Shown: positions 37,207-46,931, numbered from the stretch's first letter. The stretch: 64,000 nucleotides of DNA from CAVORB01 sp964395315 (GCA_964395315.1 CAYNBI010000001.1:1-64000); one strand, 5' to 3'. The notes: generated by a model from the sequence alone, not told the origin. Made by a program: numbers and translations.

Positions 37207-37785
37207 TCAGGCCTGACTGAAAAGGCCGGCGAAGCCCATGAAGGCCATGGACAGGATGCCGGCGATGATGAGGTTCATTGCGGTGCCGCGGATCAGCCGC
37301 GGTACCGGTGCGAGCTCCGATTCCTCGCGCATCCCAGCCATCAGCACCAGCGCCAGGGTGAAGCCGAGCCCGGCGCCGAGTGCGTACATCAGACCCTCCG
37401 CGAGCCCGTAGCCCTTGTTGGTCGAGAAGATGGCCAGCCCGAGGATGGCGCAGTTGGTGGTGATCAGCGGCAGGAATATCCCAAGCGCCCGGAACAGGCC
37501 AGGACTGAGCTTCTTGATGACCATCTCAATGAACTGCACCGTGCTCGCGATCACCACGATGAAGCTGATCAGGCGCAGGTACGGGGCGTGGATCAGCACG
37601 TAGGTGTTGAGCAGCCAGGCGCACAGGGCGGTGACCAGCATGACGAACACGGTTGCCAGCCCGAGCCGGAAAGACGTCTCCAGGCGCCCGGAGACGCCGA
37701 GGAAGGGACAGAGCCCGAGGAAATAGGCGAGCACGAAGTTGTTGATCAGGAGCGCGCTGACAAAGATCCAGACCAGCTCGTTCAT
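37207..37785 (-). CDS. rnfA: Rnf electron transport complex subunit A
   Basis: The 192-residue membrane protein has six helices. It has the RnfA/NqrE features NNFVLAYFLGLCPFLGVSG and LPLITTNCAILGLAIF, each with the Cys thought to ligand the intramembrane Fe centre shared with RnfE. GLGFTLALVLMAGMRE follows. Rnf couples ferredoxin oxidation to NAD+ reduction with Na+ or H+ translocation, or runs in reverse. The ATG overlaps the rnfE stop by 4 bp. Confidence 0.97.
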   Translation of the reverse strand: MNELVWIFVSALLINNFVLAYFLGLCPFLGVSGRLETSFRLGLATVFVMLVTALCAWLLNTYVLIHAPYLRLISFIVVIASTVQFIEMVIKKLSPGLFRALGIFLPLITTNCAILGLAIFSTNKGYGLAEGLMYALGAGLGFTLALVLMAGMREESELAPVPRLIRGTAMNLIIAGILSMAFMGFAGLFSQA

Positions 37786-38432
37786 CGCGTCTCGGCCTCC
37801 GCCGCCGCCAGCCGCTCGGCGAGCTTCTCCTTGCGCTCCTTCACCCAGCTGAAAAACAGGAGCAGCAGACCCAGGGTCAGGAACCCCCCCGGCGGCAGGA
37901 TCATGATGACCCAGGGCTCGAAGTCCGGTCCGAACAGGTCGATGCCGAAGAACCGGCCCTCGCCGAGGACCTCGCGGACGCTCCCCAGCGCGAACAGGGC
38001 AAACAAGAATCCAGTCGCCATCCCCAGCGCGTCCACCACCGCGAGGCGCACCCCGTGCCGGGAGGCGAAGGCCTCCTGACGGCCGAGGATCATGCAGTTG
38101 GCGACGATCAACGGAATGAAGGCGCCAAGCTCCTTGTGGATCTCTGGGACCAGGGCCGCAAGAGTGAAATCGGTGACGGTGACGAAGGTGGCGATGATGA
38201 TGATATACGTGGAGATCCGCACCTGTTTCGGTATCCAGCGCTTGAGCGAGGACACCAGAAAGCTGGACGCAACCAGCACGAAGAAGGTTGCGCCGCCCAT
38301 GGCCAGCGCGTTCACCGCCGAGTTGGTCACCGCCAGCATGGGGCACATGCCGAGCACTTGGACGAACACCGGGTTGTCCCGCCACAGGCCCTTGGCGAAC
38401 TCCTGGTAGGCGTCAGCTTGTGTCCTCGGCAT
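37782..38432 (-). CDS. rnfE: Rnf electron transport complex subunit E
   Basis: The 216-residue protein is homologous to RnfA and NqrD. NPVFVQVLGMCPMLAVTNSA holds the first conserved Cys and FIPLIVANCMILGRQEAFA the second; six helices are evident. With RnfA it forms the membrane core of the complex. The C terminus is charged (VKERKEKLAERLAAAEAE). It starts 14 bp after the rnfG stop. Confidence 0.97.
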   Translation of the reverse strand: MPRTQADAYQEFAKGLWRDNPVFVQVLGMCPMLAVTNSAVNALAMGGATFFVLVASSFLVSSLKRWIPKQVRISTYIIIIATFVTVTDFTLAALVPEIHKELGAFIPLIVANCMILGRQEAFASRHGVRLAVVDALGMATGFLFALFALGSVREVLGEGRFFGIDLFGPDFEPWVIMILPPGGFLTLGLLLLFFSWVKERKEKLAERLAAAEAETR

Positions 38433-38446
38433 CGCTCACTCCGCGC

Positions 38447-39112
38447 TCACGGATTAGTGTCCTCGGAAGCCGGACCGGACAGCGGCTCCAGGCGTTCGCC
38501 CCACACCCGGTCCGCCTCGTTGATGATCCGGACCACGGCCTTCGATGAAATGGTCGCGCCGGTGATGGCGTCGATCTCGTTGCGGGCCGCCTTCTTGCCC
38601 TTCTTCACCGCCAGGATCTCAGGGTCGACGGCCAGCCCGACGAAGCCCGCCACGAAATCCGCATCCTTGTAGATCTTGTCCCCCAGTCCAGGGGTCTCCC
38701 GGCTCTCCAGGATCTCCATGCCGCTGACCTCGCGCCGCTCCGGCAGATAGCCGTAGATGAGACTGATCACGTCCTGGAAGCCCGGCCCGGCGCCGGGAAT
38801 GGCGTATCCGAGGAGACGTCCCTGTCCGTCGTAGCCGGCGAAGACCGCCTCCTCGCCCTTGGCCTCCGGCTCCTTGGGAAGCAGGCGGCCGTCCTGGTAG
38901 ACCAGCCGCTGCATGCTGGCGACTCCGGGCAGCACATCGAACACCGCCTCGCGCAGAACCTTGGCCTTGTAGGCCTCGATGCGCGGCAGGGTTGCCTCGT
39001 ACACGGACACGATAATCAGCCCCGAGAGCAGGCCGGCGAGCCCGAGGGTCGCCACCAGCCGGATGGAGGAGGGCCCCGCGTCCCGTGCGATCGTGCCCGG
39101 CTCCCCGTTCAC
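38447..39112 (-). CDS. rnfG: Rnf electron transport complex subunit G
   Basis: The 221-residue protein has one N-terminal membrane helix and a periplasmic FMN-binding domain. DAITGATISSKAVV near the C terminus is the flavinylation motif, with FMN covalently attached to its Thr. GLGDKIYKDADFVAGF and ETPGLGDKI are typical RnfG/NqrC features. The start is GTG, overlapping the rnfD stop by 4 bp (GTGA). Confidence 0.96.
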   Translation of the reverse strand: MNGEPGTIARDAGPSSIRLVATLGLAGLLSGLIIVSVYEATLPRIEAYKAKVLREAVFDVLPGVASMQRLVYQDGRLLPKEPEAKGEEAVFAGYDGQGRLLGYAIPGAGPGFQDVISLIYGYLPERREVSGMEILESRETPGLGDKIYKDADFVAGFVGLAVDPEILAVKKGKKAARNEIDAITGATISSKAVVRIINEADRVWGERLEPLSGPASEDTNP

Positions 39113-40128
39113 CTGGACCTGATTCCCTTGCCGAAGACCCGCGGCTGGGTGTAGCGGTCGATCAGGGGCGTGGCCGCGTTCATCAGCAGGATCGCGTACA
39201 TGACGCCCTCGGGGAAACCGCCGAACACCCGGATCAGGATCACGAGCAGCCCGACGCCGACGCCGAAAATCCAAGCCCCGCGGGGGGTGATGGGCGAGGT
39301 GACGGGGTCGGTCGCCATGTAGATGGCCCCCAGCAGCAGGCCGCCGGAGAAGACCGAGAAAAGCGGGCCGGGATACCTGCCAGGGTCGATCAGGAACAGC
39401 AGGCTGGAGAAGGCGGCGACGCTGGCCAGGATTCCGGCCGGGATGCGCCAGTCCAGGTCCCGGCGCAGCAGCAGGTAGACGCCGCCGAGGATCAGCAGCA
39501 GCCCGCTGGTCTCCCCGATGCAGCCGGAGGTCTTGCCCAGCATCAGGTCCCACAGGGCCGTGGGCTGGGCCTCGAACTTCATCAGGCCGAGGGGGGTGGC
39601 CGCGGTCACGGCGTCGTAGCCGGCCTGCATGAAGGGCAGGGCCAGGTTGGAGAGCTGCACATCGAACAGGCCCGCGGGGCCGGACTGCGGGCTCCAGGTG
39701 GTCATGGCCACCGGGAAGGCGGCGAGTAGGAAGGCCCGCCCCACCAGCGCGGGGTTGAACAGGTTGTGCCCCAAGCCGCCCCAGATCAGCTTGCCGAGCC
39801 CGATGCTGACCACCCCGCCGAGGAAGGCCATCCAGAGCGCGAGCCCCGGCGGCAGGCTCAGACCGAGCAGGAGGCCGGTGATCAGGCCGCTCCCGTCTCG
39901 CATCCGCTCTTGACGCTCGGCCGCCGGGGCGAAGGCCCATTCCGTGAGCACCGCGCCGCCGATGCACGCGATCAGGACCAGCAGGGCGCCGAGTCCGAAG
40001 TACCAGATCCCGGCCACCGTGGCCGGCAGCAAGGCGATGAGGACGTCGCGCATCGCCTGACCCGTGGTCATGCGCTGCTTGAGCAGCGGCGACGGCTGCA
40101 CCAGCAGCCTGGGGTCCTTGGTCTTCAC
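39109..40128 (-). CDS. rnfD: Rnf electron transport complex subunit D
   Basis: The 339-residue membrane protein has about ten helices. The RnfD/NqrB features are VQPSPLLKQRMTTGQAMRDVL, GHNLFNPALVGRAFLL and the DAVTAATPLG region, which corresponds to the covalent FMN attachment Thr. GAIYMATDPVTSPITPRG is also present. The GTG start overlaps the rnfC stop by 4 bp. A longer in-frame extension inside rnfC is rejected. Confidence 0.96.
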   Translation of the reverse strand: MKTKDPRLLVQPSPLLKQRMTTGQAMRDVLIALLPATVAGIWYFGLGALLVLIACIGGAVLTEWAFAPAAERQERMRDGSGLITGLLLGLSLPPGLALWMAFLGGVVSIGLGKLIWGGLGHNLFNPALVGRAFLLAAFPVAMTTWSPQSGPAGLFDVQLSNLALPFMQAGYDAVTAATPLGLMKFEAQPTALWDLMLGKTSGCIGETSGLLLILGGVYLLLRRDLDWRIPAGILASVAAFSSLLFLIDPGRYPGPLFSVFSGGLLLGAIYMATDPVTSPITPRGAWIFGVGVGLLVILIRVFGGFPEGVMYAILLMNAATPLIDRYTQPRVFGKGIRSR

Positions 40129-41468
40129 CCGGTCTTGCCCTTCCTGGCCCAGAGGTCGTTCTTGGCGCCGCGGATGAGCTGCACGATCGGGATCCCCGAC
40201 GGACAAGAGTAGGTGCAGGAGCCGCATTCGACGCACTCCATCACCTGGGCGCGCTTCATCTCGTCGTACATGCGGGCCTTGGCCAGCCGCGCGAGACGCG
40301 ATGGATTGAGAAAGTAGGGGCAGGCCTCGACGCAGCGCCCGCAGCGGATGCACGGATACTCCCGGGGCCGCGCGGTCTCGCGTTCGGTGAAGGCGAGCAC
40401 CCCGGAGCTGGTCTTGATGATGGGGGCATCCAGGCTGGCGATCGGGGTCCCCATCATCGGGCCGCCCATGATCACCTCACGGGTGTCGTCGCTCAGGCCG
40501 CCGCAGAAGCGCAGCACCTCGCGCACCGGCGTGCCCAGGGGTACGATCAGGTTCGCCGGGTAGGGTATGCCTGGGCCGGAAACCGTCACCATGCGGTCGA
40601 TATAGGGCATGCCGGTGGCGAAGTAGTCGGCGATTGCCGCCACCGTGCTGACGTTGTTCATGATGATCCCCAAGTCCGCCGCGTGCAGCCCGGCGGGGAC
40701 CTCGATGCCGAGAATCGACTTGATCATCATCTTGGAGTCCCCCTGGGGGTACTTGACCCGCAAGGGATGCACCCGGAAGCGACCGTTCCCGCCGATGCGC
40801 TCCCGGAGGATCTCGATGGCGTCCGGCTTGTTCTGCTCGACGCCAATGATGGTCTCCTCGGCACCCAGCAAGGTGTGCAGGATCTCCAAGCCCTGCAGCA
40901 GGGCATCGGGCCGCTCCACCATTACCCGATGGTCGTTGGTGAGATAAGGTTCGCACTCGGCGCCGTTGGCGATCAGGTACTTGATCTGCAGGCCTTGGCG
41001 CAGGGAATACTTGACGTGTGCCGGCAGGGCCGCCCCGCCGAGCCCGACGATCCCCGACCTCTGTATGACCGGGACCAGGTCCTCGAGCGACAGGCCGCGC
41101 CAGTCCGGCGGGCGCTCTGCCGCCAGGCGCTGGGTCGCGTAGGGGTCCGCCTCGATCTCGATCGCCGGCTCGTAGCGCCCGTCCGGGAAGCGTCGGCGCC
41201 CGATGGCGCGCACCCACCCCGTGGCCGGCGCGTGCAAGGCGGTGGAAACGAAGGCCCCGGATTCGGCGATCAGCTCGCCGCGCCTCACCCGCCGCCCGAC
41301 CTCCACCACCGGCTTGGATGGCGCCCCCAGGTGCTGCTTCAGCGGCAGCACGTAGCGCGCGACGAATGGCATGCGCTGGGTGTGCAGCCCCTTGGTGCGC
41401 TCCTTCAGCTCCTCCGGGTGGACGCCGTGCGCGAAGCCGCGCCTGAGCAGGTGGGACAGCCCCTTCAC
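40125..41468 (-). CDS. rnfC: Rnf electron transport complex subunit C
   Basis: The 447-residue peripheral subunit carries FMN, NADH and two [4Fe-4S] clusters. An N-terminal sandwich (LKQHLGAPSKPVVEVGRRV) precedes the nucleotide/FMN fold with GIVGLGGAALPAHVK near residue 143 and NGAECEPYLTNDHR. Two ferredoxin motifs, CIRCGRCVEACP near 371 and CVECGSCTYSCP near 411, are intact. It overlaps the 1535-residue upstream gene by 4 bp. Length is close to clostridial RnfC, without the long Ala-rich tail of E. coli RsxC. Confidence 0.97.
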   Translation of the reverse strand: MKGLSHLLRRGFAHGVHPEELKERTKGLHTQRMPFVARYVLPLKQHLGAPSKPVVEVGRRVRRGELIAESGAFVSTALHAPATGWVRAIGRRRFPDGRYEPAIEIEADPYATQRLAAERPPDWRGLSLEDLVPVIQRSGIVGLGGAALPAHVKYSLRQGLQIKYLIANGAECEPYLTNDHRVMVERPDALLQGLEILHTLLGAEETIIGVEQNKPDAIEILRERIGGNGRFRVHPLRVKYPQGDSKMMIKSILGIEVPAGLHAADLGIIMNNVSTVAAIADYFATGMPYIDRMVTVSGPGIPYPANLIVPLGTPVREVLRFCGGLSDDTREVIMGGPMMGTPIASLDAPIIKTSSGVLAFTERETARPREYPCIRCGRCVEACPYFLNPSRLARLAKARMYDEMKRAQVMECVECGSCTYSCPSGIPIVQLIRGAKNDLWARKGKTG

Positions 41469-44400
41469 TCGGTCGCCCCCCGTTCTGCGCTTCTGGGTGC
41501 GTTGCCGTACCCCGCGAGCACCATCAGCCGTTCCCGGATGTCGCGCCGCAGCTCCTCCTGGTACTGCTCGCGCAGCGCCTGCATTCGGTGCCGATAGTCA
41601 GCCTCCATAGCATCGAGCTCTGCCTGGTGCTCGGCGGCCACTCGCTCCTTTGCCTCTCTCTGCACCCGCGCGGTGAAGGGGGTGACCAGCCCCGCCAACT
41701 CCTGCAGCACGCGCCAGGCCTGCAGCCGCTCCGCGCAGACCCGGACCAGGCGAGCGTCGACCACCAGGCGTCGGGTCTGGCCCGAGCCGGCGTCCCGCTC
41801 GACGAAGGGGGTGCGCCCGCGCCGCTGTTGGTCGTTCAGGGCGAGGTATTCGGCCAGTGCGGTCGGTTGCGGAGCGCCCTCGGCCAGGAGTGAGAAGAGG
41901 TGCGCGAAGCGTTCCTCGCCGAGCGCCCAGTGCGCGGGCGTGGCGGCCGCCCCCAGGGGACCGTCCGCCCACGGCTCGAGGGCGTCCGGATTCCCGTCCA
42001 GGCCCACTCGGGAGCCGAAGACGCCCTCGGCGTTGGGGTCGTACCGGAACAGCGGAAAGACCCGCGTGGTCGCCGCGGTCCGCGCCCGCTCGAGCGTCAG
42101 GTCGGAGGCGAAGCCGTGCCGCGCCGGGCTGGGGGCGTGCAGATGCAGCAGGGCGGGACCCCGGTGACCGAGTGCGCCATCCAGGCTGGCGGCCAGATGA
42201 TCGGGGACCGCGACGCAGCTCTGGGCGATATAGGCGCCGCGCTGTGAAAGGGTGAGCAGGGCGAGGTCGACGACCGCGTCCTGCGTCGGCGCGAGCGGCA
42301 GGTCGAGGCCCGCGTGACCGCCGAGGCCCAGGTCCAGATCCGCAAGGATCAGGACCCGCACCGGCAGCTCGCTGCCCAGCAGCCGGGCGAGCTGGCTCAG
42401 GCCGCGTCCCCCCAAAGCCGCGCTGTCCCCGGCGAGCAACAGGGCCGGGCACAGCGCCCGCTCCTGCTCGTCGAGCTCCCGCCAGGTCAGGCCGTCCAAG
42501 TCGGACCAGAGCCGGGCGGCGTCCGCCGGGCGCTCCAGCTCGAGTCGCGCCTTGCGCATCTGCGCGAACCCTTCGGTTGACTGCCTTAGCTGGCCCTCCA
42601 GCAGGCCGGCCGCGACTTGGGCGCCGTCCCCGGTCCAGTCGAGGACGACGGGCTGGGGGAAGGGATTGTCGGGGAAGGCGCCGGCCCAGCCGACGGCAGA
42701 GTCCGGGGAGAGCACCAGCCCCAGCCGGGAACGCCCGAGGCCATGGGTCCCCGTCTCCAGGCGCCACGCGAGGTCTCCCAGGTCCCGCGCCAGCCGCACC
42801 AGCCGGCGCAGACGGGTCGCATCCACGGTGCTGTCAATGGCGCCCCCGCCTTCGCGGAGGACGGCACCGAGATCGGCTTGCCGCGCGTCGACGGCCTCCA
42901 GCCGTCGGGCCAGCGCGTCGAGGTCGTCGGCGGGCAAGGCATCCGCCAGGATGTCCCGGATCAGTGCCGTGATCCGCCCGCGCGTCGTCCTGACCTCCTC
43001 GGCGAATGCGGCAAGCAGGGGCGCTTGCCGAGCCTCCAGGACCGCCAGAACAAGGCGCAGCGCGAGCCGAGCACCGGAGCCGGGCTCCACCCCGTCCCCG
43101 CCCGCCATGGCCGACGCCGCGCCGGGCCGGAGGAGCGACGCCGCCAATGGTCCCAACTGCGCGCGGTCATGAACGGCCTGGATGATGGCGGCGTCCGTTT
43201 CCGGCAGCTCCTGCCAAACCGCGCGCACCTCGCGCGTCCGGGCCAGCGACCGGGAGCTTTGGCGGGTGTCGCGCAGTGCCCCGGGGTCGCAGGCCTCGAC
43301 GCAGATCCCGCAGCCCTTGCAGGTTTCGGGACTGATGCTCAGGGATAGCAGGGCGCCGTCGCTGTCGGCGTCTGCCTCCAGGTCCGCGAAGAAGGGCGCG
43401 GTGACCGACAGGGGCAGGCAACCGATGCTGGCGAGGAGCCTCTGCAGGGCCTCGCCGATGGCGGCCTTGCGCTCCGCCGGGAAGGGCAGCCTGGCCTCGA
43501 GATCCTGGTAGGCGAGCTGGATGAGATCTCCCGCGGTGGGTCCCCCCGCTTGCGGATACTGGCAGAGACGAGCGACCCCCGCTGCCAGCTTGGAGGCGAG
43601 CGGACGCAGCGCATCCGCGCGGGCGCGGCGGATGCCGAAGTCGATGAGGCTGGCGGGGGTCAGGGCGACGGCGCCGACGGCAGCCTCCGGGCAAGCGCTC
43701 CAGCAGGCGCCGCAGCCGGTGCAGATCGCGGGATCGAAGCTCGGGAGCCGGTCGCGCCATGGGCTCAGGTCCCGGAATCCGGCGGACAGGGGCGGGACTG
43801 CGGTGAGCGCGAGGTGGGGGTCCGGCGCCAGCTCGGAGGTGTTCCCCGTCCCGTACAGGACGCCGACATGGTCCCAGAATCGGGGCAGACTGTCGTACTC
43901 TTCGCCGGCACGGCCCATCCGGCGCACCAGGTCGGGCGCCTCATCATCTGCCGTGACGGGCCTCTGCGTCAGGGTCTGGGGTAGTCCGGCGGTCGCGACC
44001 GCGCGCGGGGCGTCCAGTCCGGCCTCGAACAGGCGCAAGCGCTGCTCGATGTCCGCCGGGCTCAGGCGGAGCATCTCCTCGCGTGCGCCGAGCAGCCGGC
44101 GGCGGGTGAGGTCAATGAGCCCACGCTGCCGGAGCAGGCCGCAGATGGCGCCCAGCAGGTACTCGTCCGTACCCGCCGTCGGCCCGTCGGCCGGCGCCAT
44201 CCGGTAGAGGTTGCCCGAGCCGTCCTTCAACCGGGTACGGGTGGAAAGCGGCAGACGCGCCCACAGCGCCTCGTCGGGAAGCACGCTTTGCACCAGCAAA
44301 CTTCCGCCAGGCGCTAAACCGGCATCGGGATCCGGTTCCGAAATCCCCGGGTCGGTCAGAAGCAGGACCAGCTCCACCGGCGGTTCGTCACCCGGTTCCC

Positions 44401-46072
44401 GCAGATCCTGAGGACCGCTCGTGACGCGGTCGACGCAAGCCTGGCCGCAGGGACGCGTGAACAGGGCCGGCCTGGCTCGCAGACGCTCGCCGCCGATGCG
44501 GTGCATGAGGGCCGCGGTCTCCGCGGCCAGCCCCTCGCCCCCGCCTCCGGCGTCGCGGTGAATCGCAATGGTCAGGGTGCCGGCGGGCCTGAGATCCGGC
44601 GAGCGGTCCCGTTCGCGCAGTCCGAGCCCCGCGATCTCGGGGTAGCCGCGGCGCAGCCGGTCGATGAGCACCTGGCGTTTGGGGAAGGCGCTCTCCGCGG
44701 GTGCGAAATCCATTCCCAAATAGACCCGGGGCTGGACCAGGGTGTCCGCTTCCTGGCACAGGCGCCACAGATCGGACGCCCGCAGGGGTGCGCCGGCGAG
44801 GCCGTAGATCGCCGACAGAAAGCGCGGGCGTTGTTTCTCGCCCAGGACGGGGTAACCGGCGTGGGTCTCGGCCCCGAACCGGGCGTTCTCCCCGGCGCGG
44901 TCGACGGCGGCGCGCAGCAACCCCAGCAGCGGCGGGTCGTCGGACAAGGGGGCGTCGGCGCATTCCAGGACACACACCCGCACGCCACGGTCCAGCTTCC
45001 GCGCCAGCTCGGCGCCGGGAAAGGGGCTGAGGCAGCGTATTCCCAGCACACCCACCTTCTGGCGGTGCGCGGCGCGCATGTGATCCGCCACCGCCTCCGC
45101 GGTCTCCACCGCGGATCCCATGGCGACCAGAATCAGGCGGGCGTCGTCCAGCCGGTGGGCCGACAGGGGGGCGTGGTTCCGTCCGGTAAGCTCGGCGCAG
45201 CGGGCGAATGCGTCCTCCAGCGCCTCCTCCAGGTATCGGTCCAGGAACACGCTGGCCGCCGCGCGCCCGGGTCCGCCAGCCTCGTCTGGCACCAGGGCGC
45301 CCAGCATGACCGGGTGGTCCGGGTCGTGCCAGCGCGGGGCGAGCCTGCGGGTTTCGCCGAAGAGCAGCCGCTGTGCCTCGATCGGGCAGGGTATCCGGTC
45401 GTCGGGCTCGCCGAGCAGGTCCGCGATCAATCTTGCGGAGGGCAGCCGCACGTCCTGCAGGGCGAGGGCCGTCTGCTCCCCGTCCATGGCGACGATGCCC
45501 GGGCGCAGGACGCGTTCCGCGGCGTGGCGGGTGATCAGGGCGAAGTCCGCCGCCTCCTGCACATTGGCGGCCGCAAGCAGGAAACACCCGGATCCGGCGC
45601 AGGCGTGGAAGGCCTCGTGACCGTTGCCCAGGGACGAGCCCGGTCCGCCGAGGGTGCGGCCGGCGAGATGGAGCACCAGGGGCAGCCGCCTCCCAGCGGC
45701 GGTCGCGAGCAGATCCAGACAGGCGGCGAGGTCGGGGCCGGAGAAAAAGCCGGTGGCGCGGATGCCGGACATGGAAAGCCCGATCGCGGCCGCCAGTGCG
45801 CCTCGCGCTCCGCCTCCGGCCTGGCTGGACAGGGGCGCGCCCGCGGCGTTCACGCGCAAGCGGCCCTGCGCGGTGCGCCAGGCGAGATCCGCGCCATCGG
45901 CGGGGAAGGAGCCGCCAAGCCCCGCCGCCTCGCAGATCGCGGCCTCCGTCTCGGCGACCGCGGTGTTGCCGTCGAGCACGACCGTGCTGCCCGCGTAAGG
46001 CCCCGGCCCGCGCGTGGGAGCGCCGAGCATGCGTCTCAGCAGGCGCAGGGCCGAATTGGCAAGGCTAGGCAT
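41465..46072 (-). CDS. 1535-residue pyruvate:ferredoxin-oxidoreductase-like Fe-S protein
   Basis: The order recalls a single-chain POR, but 1535 residues exceed the usual ~1200. An alpha-like domain (about 30-290) and domain II (LVAMGSAVETAEAVADHM, VGVLGIRCLSPFPG; about 310-390) come first. A gamma-like region (about 500-640), then two [4Fe-4S] motifs, CTGCGACWSACP near 780 and CKGCGICVEAC near 920, follow. A beta-like domain (about 1000-1400) ends FPLFRYDP. Where POR has the TPP-Mg motif GDGWA...N, this has LAGDSAALGG ... DLDLGLGG, lacking the Asn, and the Cys cluster of the beta domain is not evident. About 170 extra coiled-coil residues follow. I infer an electron-transfer adaptor, probably not a TPP enzyme. 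Confidence 0.8.
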   Translation of the reverse strand: MPSLANSALRLLRRMLGAPTRGPGPYAGSTVVLDGNTAVAETEAAICEAAGLGGSFPADGADLAWRTAQGRLRVNAAGAPLSSQAGGGARGALAAAIGLSMSGIRATGFFSGPDLAACLDLLATAAGRRLPLVLHLAGRTLGGPGSSLGNGHEAFHACAGSGCFLLAAANVQEAADFALITRHAAERVLRPGIVAMDGEQTALALQDVRLPSARLIADLLGEPDDRIPCPIEAQRLLFGETRRLAPRWHDPDHPVMLGALVPDEAGGPGRAAASVFLDRYLEEALEDAFARCAELTGRNHAPLSAHRLDDARLILVAMGSAVETAEAVADHMRAAHRQKVGVLGIRCLSPFPGAELARKLDRGVRVCVLECADAPLSDDPPLLGLLRAAVDRAGENARFGAETHAGYPVLGEKQRPRFLSAIYGLAGAPLRASDLWRLCQEADTLVQPRVYLGMDFAPAESAFPKRQVLIDRLRRGYPEIAGLGLRERDRSPDLRPAGTLTIAIHRDAGGGGEGLAAETAALMHRIGGERLRARPALFTRPCGQACVDRVTSGPQDLREPGDEPPVELVLLLTDPGISEPDPDAGLAPGGSLLVQSVLPDEALWARLPLSTRTRLKDGSGNLYRMAPADGPTAGTDEYLLGAICGLLRQRGLIDLTRRRLLGAREEMLRLSPADIEQRLRLFEAGLDAPRAVATAGLPQTLTQRPVTADDEAPDLVRRMGRAGEEYDSLPRFWDHVGVLYGTGNTSELAPDPHLALTAVPPLSAGFRDLSPWRDRLPSFDPAICTGCGACWSACPEAAVGAVALTPASLIDFGIRRARADALRPLASKLAAGVARLCQYPQAGGPTAGDLIQLAYQDLEARLPFPAERKAAIGEALQRLLASIGCLPLSVTAPFFADLEADADSDGALLSLSISPETCKGCGICVEACDPGALRDTRQSSRSLARTREVRAVWQELPETDAAIIQAVHDRAQLGPLAASLLRPGAASAMAGGDGVEPGSGARLALRLVLAVLEARQAPLLAAFAEEVRTTRGRITALIRDILADALPADDLDALARRLEAVDARQADLGAVLREGGGAIDSTVDATRLRRLVRLARDLGDLAWRLETGTHGLGRSRLGLVLSPDSAVGWAGAFPDNPFPQPVVLDWTGDGAQVAAGLLEGQLRQSTEGFAQMRKARLELERPADAARLWSDLDGLTWRELDEQERALCPALLLAGDSAALGGRGLSQLARLLGSELPVRVLILADLDLGLGGHAGLDLPLAPTQDAVVDLALLTLSQRGAYIAQSCVAVPDHLAASLDGALGHRGPALLHLHAPSPARHGFASDLTLERARTAATTRVFPLFRYDPNAEGVFGSRVGLDGNPDALEPWADGPLGAAATPAHWALGEERFAHLFSLLAEGAPQPTALAEYLALNDQQRRGRTPFVERDAGSGQTRRLVVDARLVRVCAERLQAWRVLQELAGLVTPFTARVQREAKERVAAEHQAELDAMEADYRHRMQALREQYQEELRRDIRERLMVLAGYGNAPRSAERGATE

Positions 46073-46919
46073 GCGCGACCCCGCTGCGGACGCCGGTGGT
46101 CCGCTCCCCGGAGAATTGCGCGCCCACCACCCACTGGATGGCGCCCGTCGGACAGCGGAAGGTCGCGTCCGGCAGCGCCGGTCCGCCGGCGCCGTAGTCG
46201 ACGACGGGGAGGTTGTCCTCCATCCGGATCAGGCCCGGGGCGGCATCCGCCGCGCACCGCCCGCAGGCATCGCAGGCCGTGGTGCAGAGCGAGGTGGCCA
46301 TGTCGCCGGCGAGCGGCGCCCGGCACTGGACCAGGAGGTGATGACTCTCGGGGAGCAGCTCGAAAAGGTCCCGAGGGCACGCCGCGACGCAGTCGCCGCA
46401 GGCGGTGCACTTGTCCACCGAGACCCGTGGCAGGCCGTTGGCGTTCATCTCGATGGCATCGAAATCGCAGGCGTCCCGGCAGTCCGCGAGTCCGAGACAA
46501 CCCCAGGGGCAACCCTTGCCGCCCTCGGACACCACGGACGCCGCCCGGCAGCTCTCGAAGCCCCGGTATTCCGCGATCTGATAGGCCTGACCCCTGCCGC
46601 CGCCGCAGTGCAGCCTGGCGACGCGTCTCTCCTGCTGGCCTGGATCCACGTCCAGGAACTCGGCAATGGCCTCGACCGCCTCCGGCGCCGCCACCGTGCA
46701 GCGACTCGGCGCCAGCTCGCCCTGTACCAGCTTCTCGGCGAAGGCGTGACAGCCGGGCTGGCCGCAGGCGCCGCAATTGGAGCCGGGCAACAGGTCCTCG
46801 GTCTCCTCCACCCGCGGGTCCTCCTGCACGCGCAGAAAGCGGTAGGCGACCGCCAGGATGGTGGCGAAGAACAGTCCGAGTCCCGCCATGATGCCAGGTG
46901 CCACGATGAAGCTGCTCAT
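46065..46919 (-). CDS. rnfB: Rnf electron transport complex subunit B, extended Fe-S form
   Basis: The 284-residue protein has one N-terminal transmembrane helix and the Fe-S domain NCGACGQPGCHAFAEKL near residue 48. The Cys-rich segment GGKGCPWGCLGLADCRDAC follows, then CTACGDCVAACP near 173 and CTTACDACGRC near 213, with RCPTGAI at the end. RnfB is the ferredoxin-facing electron entry of Rnf. This extended form with the GCLG segment is like clostridial/bacteroidete RnfB and longer than the ~190-residue E. coli type. It overlaps the POR-like gene by 8 bp. Confidence 0.95.
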   Translation of the reverse strand: MSSFIVAPGIMAGLGLFFATILAVAYRFLRVQEDPRVEETEDLLPGSNCGACGQPGCHAFAEKLVQGELAPSRCTVAAPEAVEAIAEFLDVDPGQQERRVARLHCGGGRGQAYQIAEYRGFESCRAASVVSEGGKGCPWGCLGLADCRDACDFDAIEMNANGLPRVSVDKCTACGDCVAACPRDLFELLPESHHLLVQCRAPLAGDMATSLCTTACDACGRCAADAAPGLIRMEDNLPVVDYGAGGPALPDATFRCPTGAIQWVVGAQFSGERTTGVRSGVAHA

Positions 46920-46931
46920 CTCGATGCTGGC

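Noticed and set aside
44501..46891. 796-codon plus-strand frame over the POR-like and rnfB genes
   Set aside because: No recognisable domain, biased composition, and it crosses two overlapping minus-strand genes with intact Fe-S motifs.
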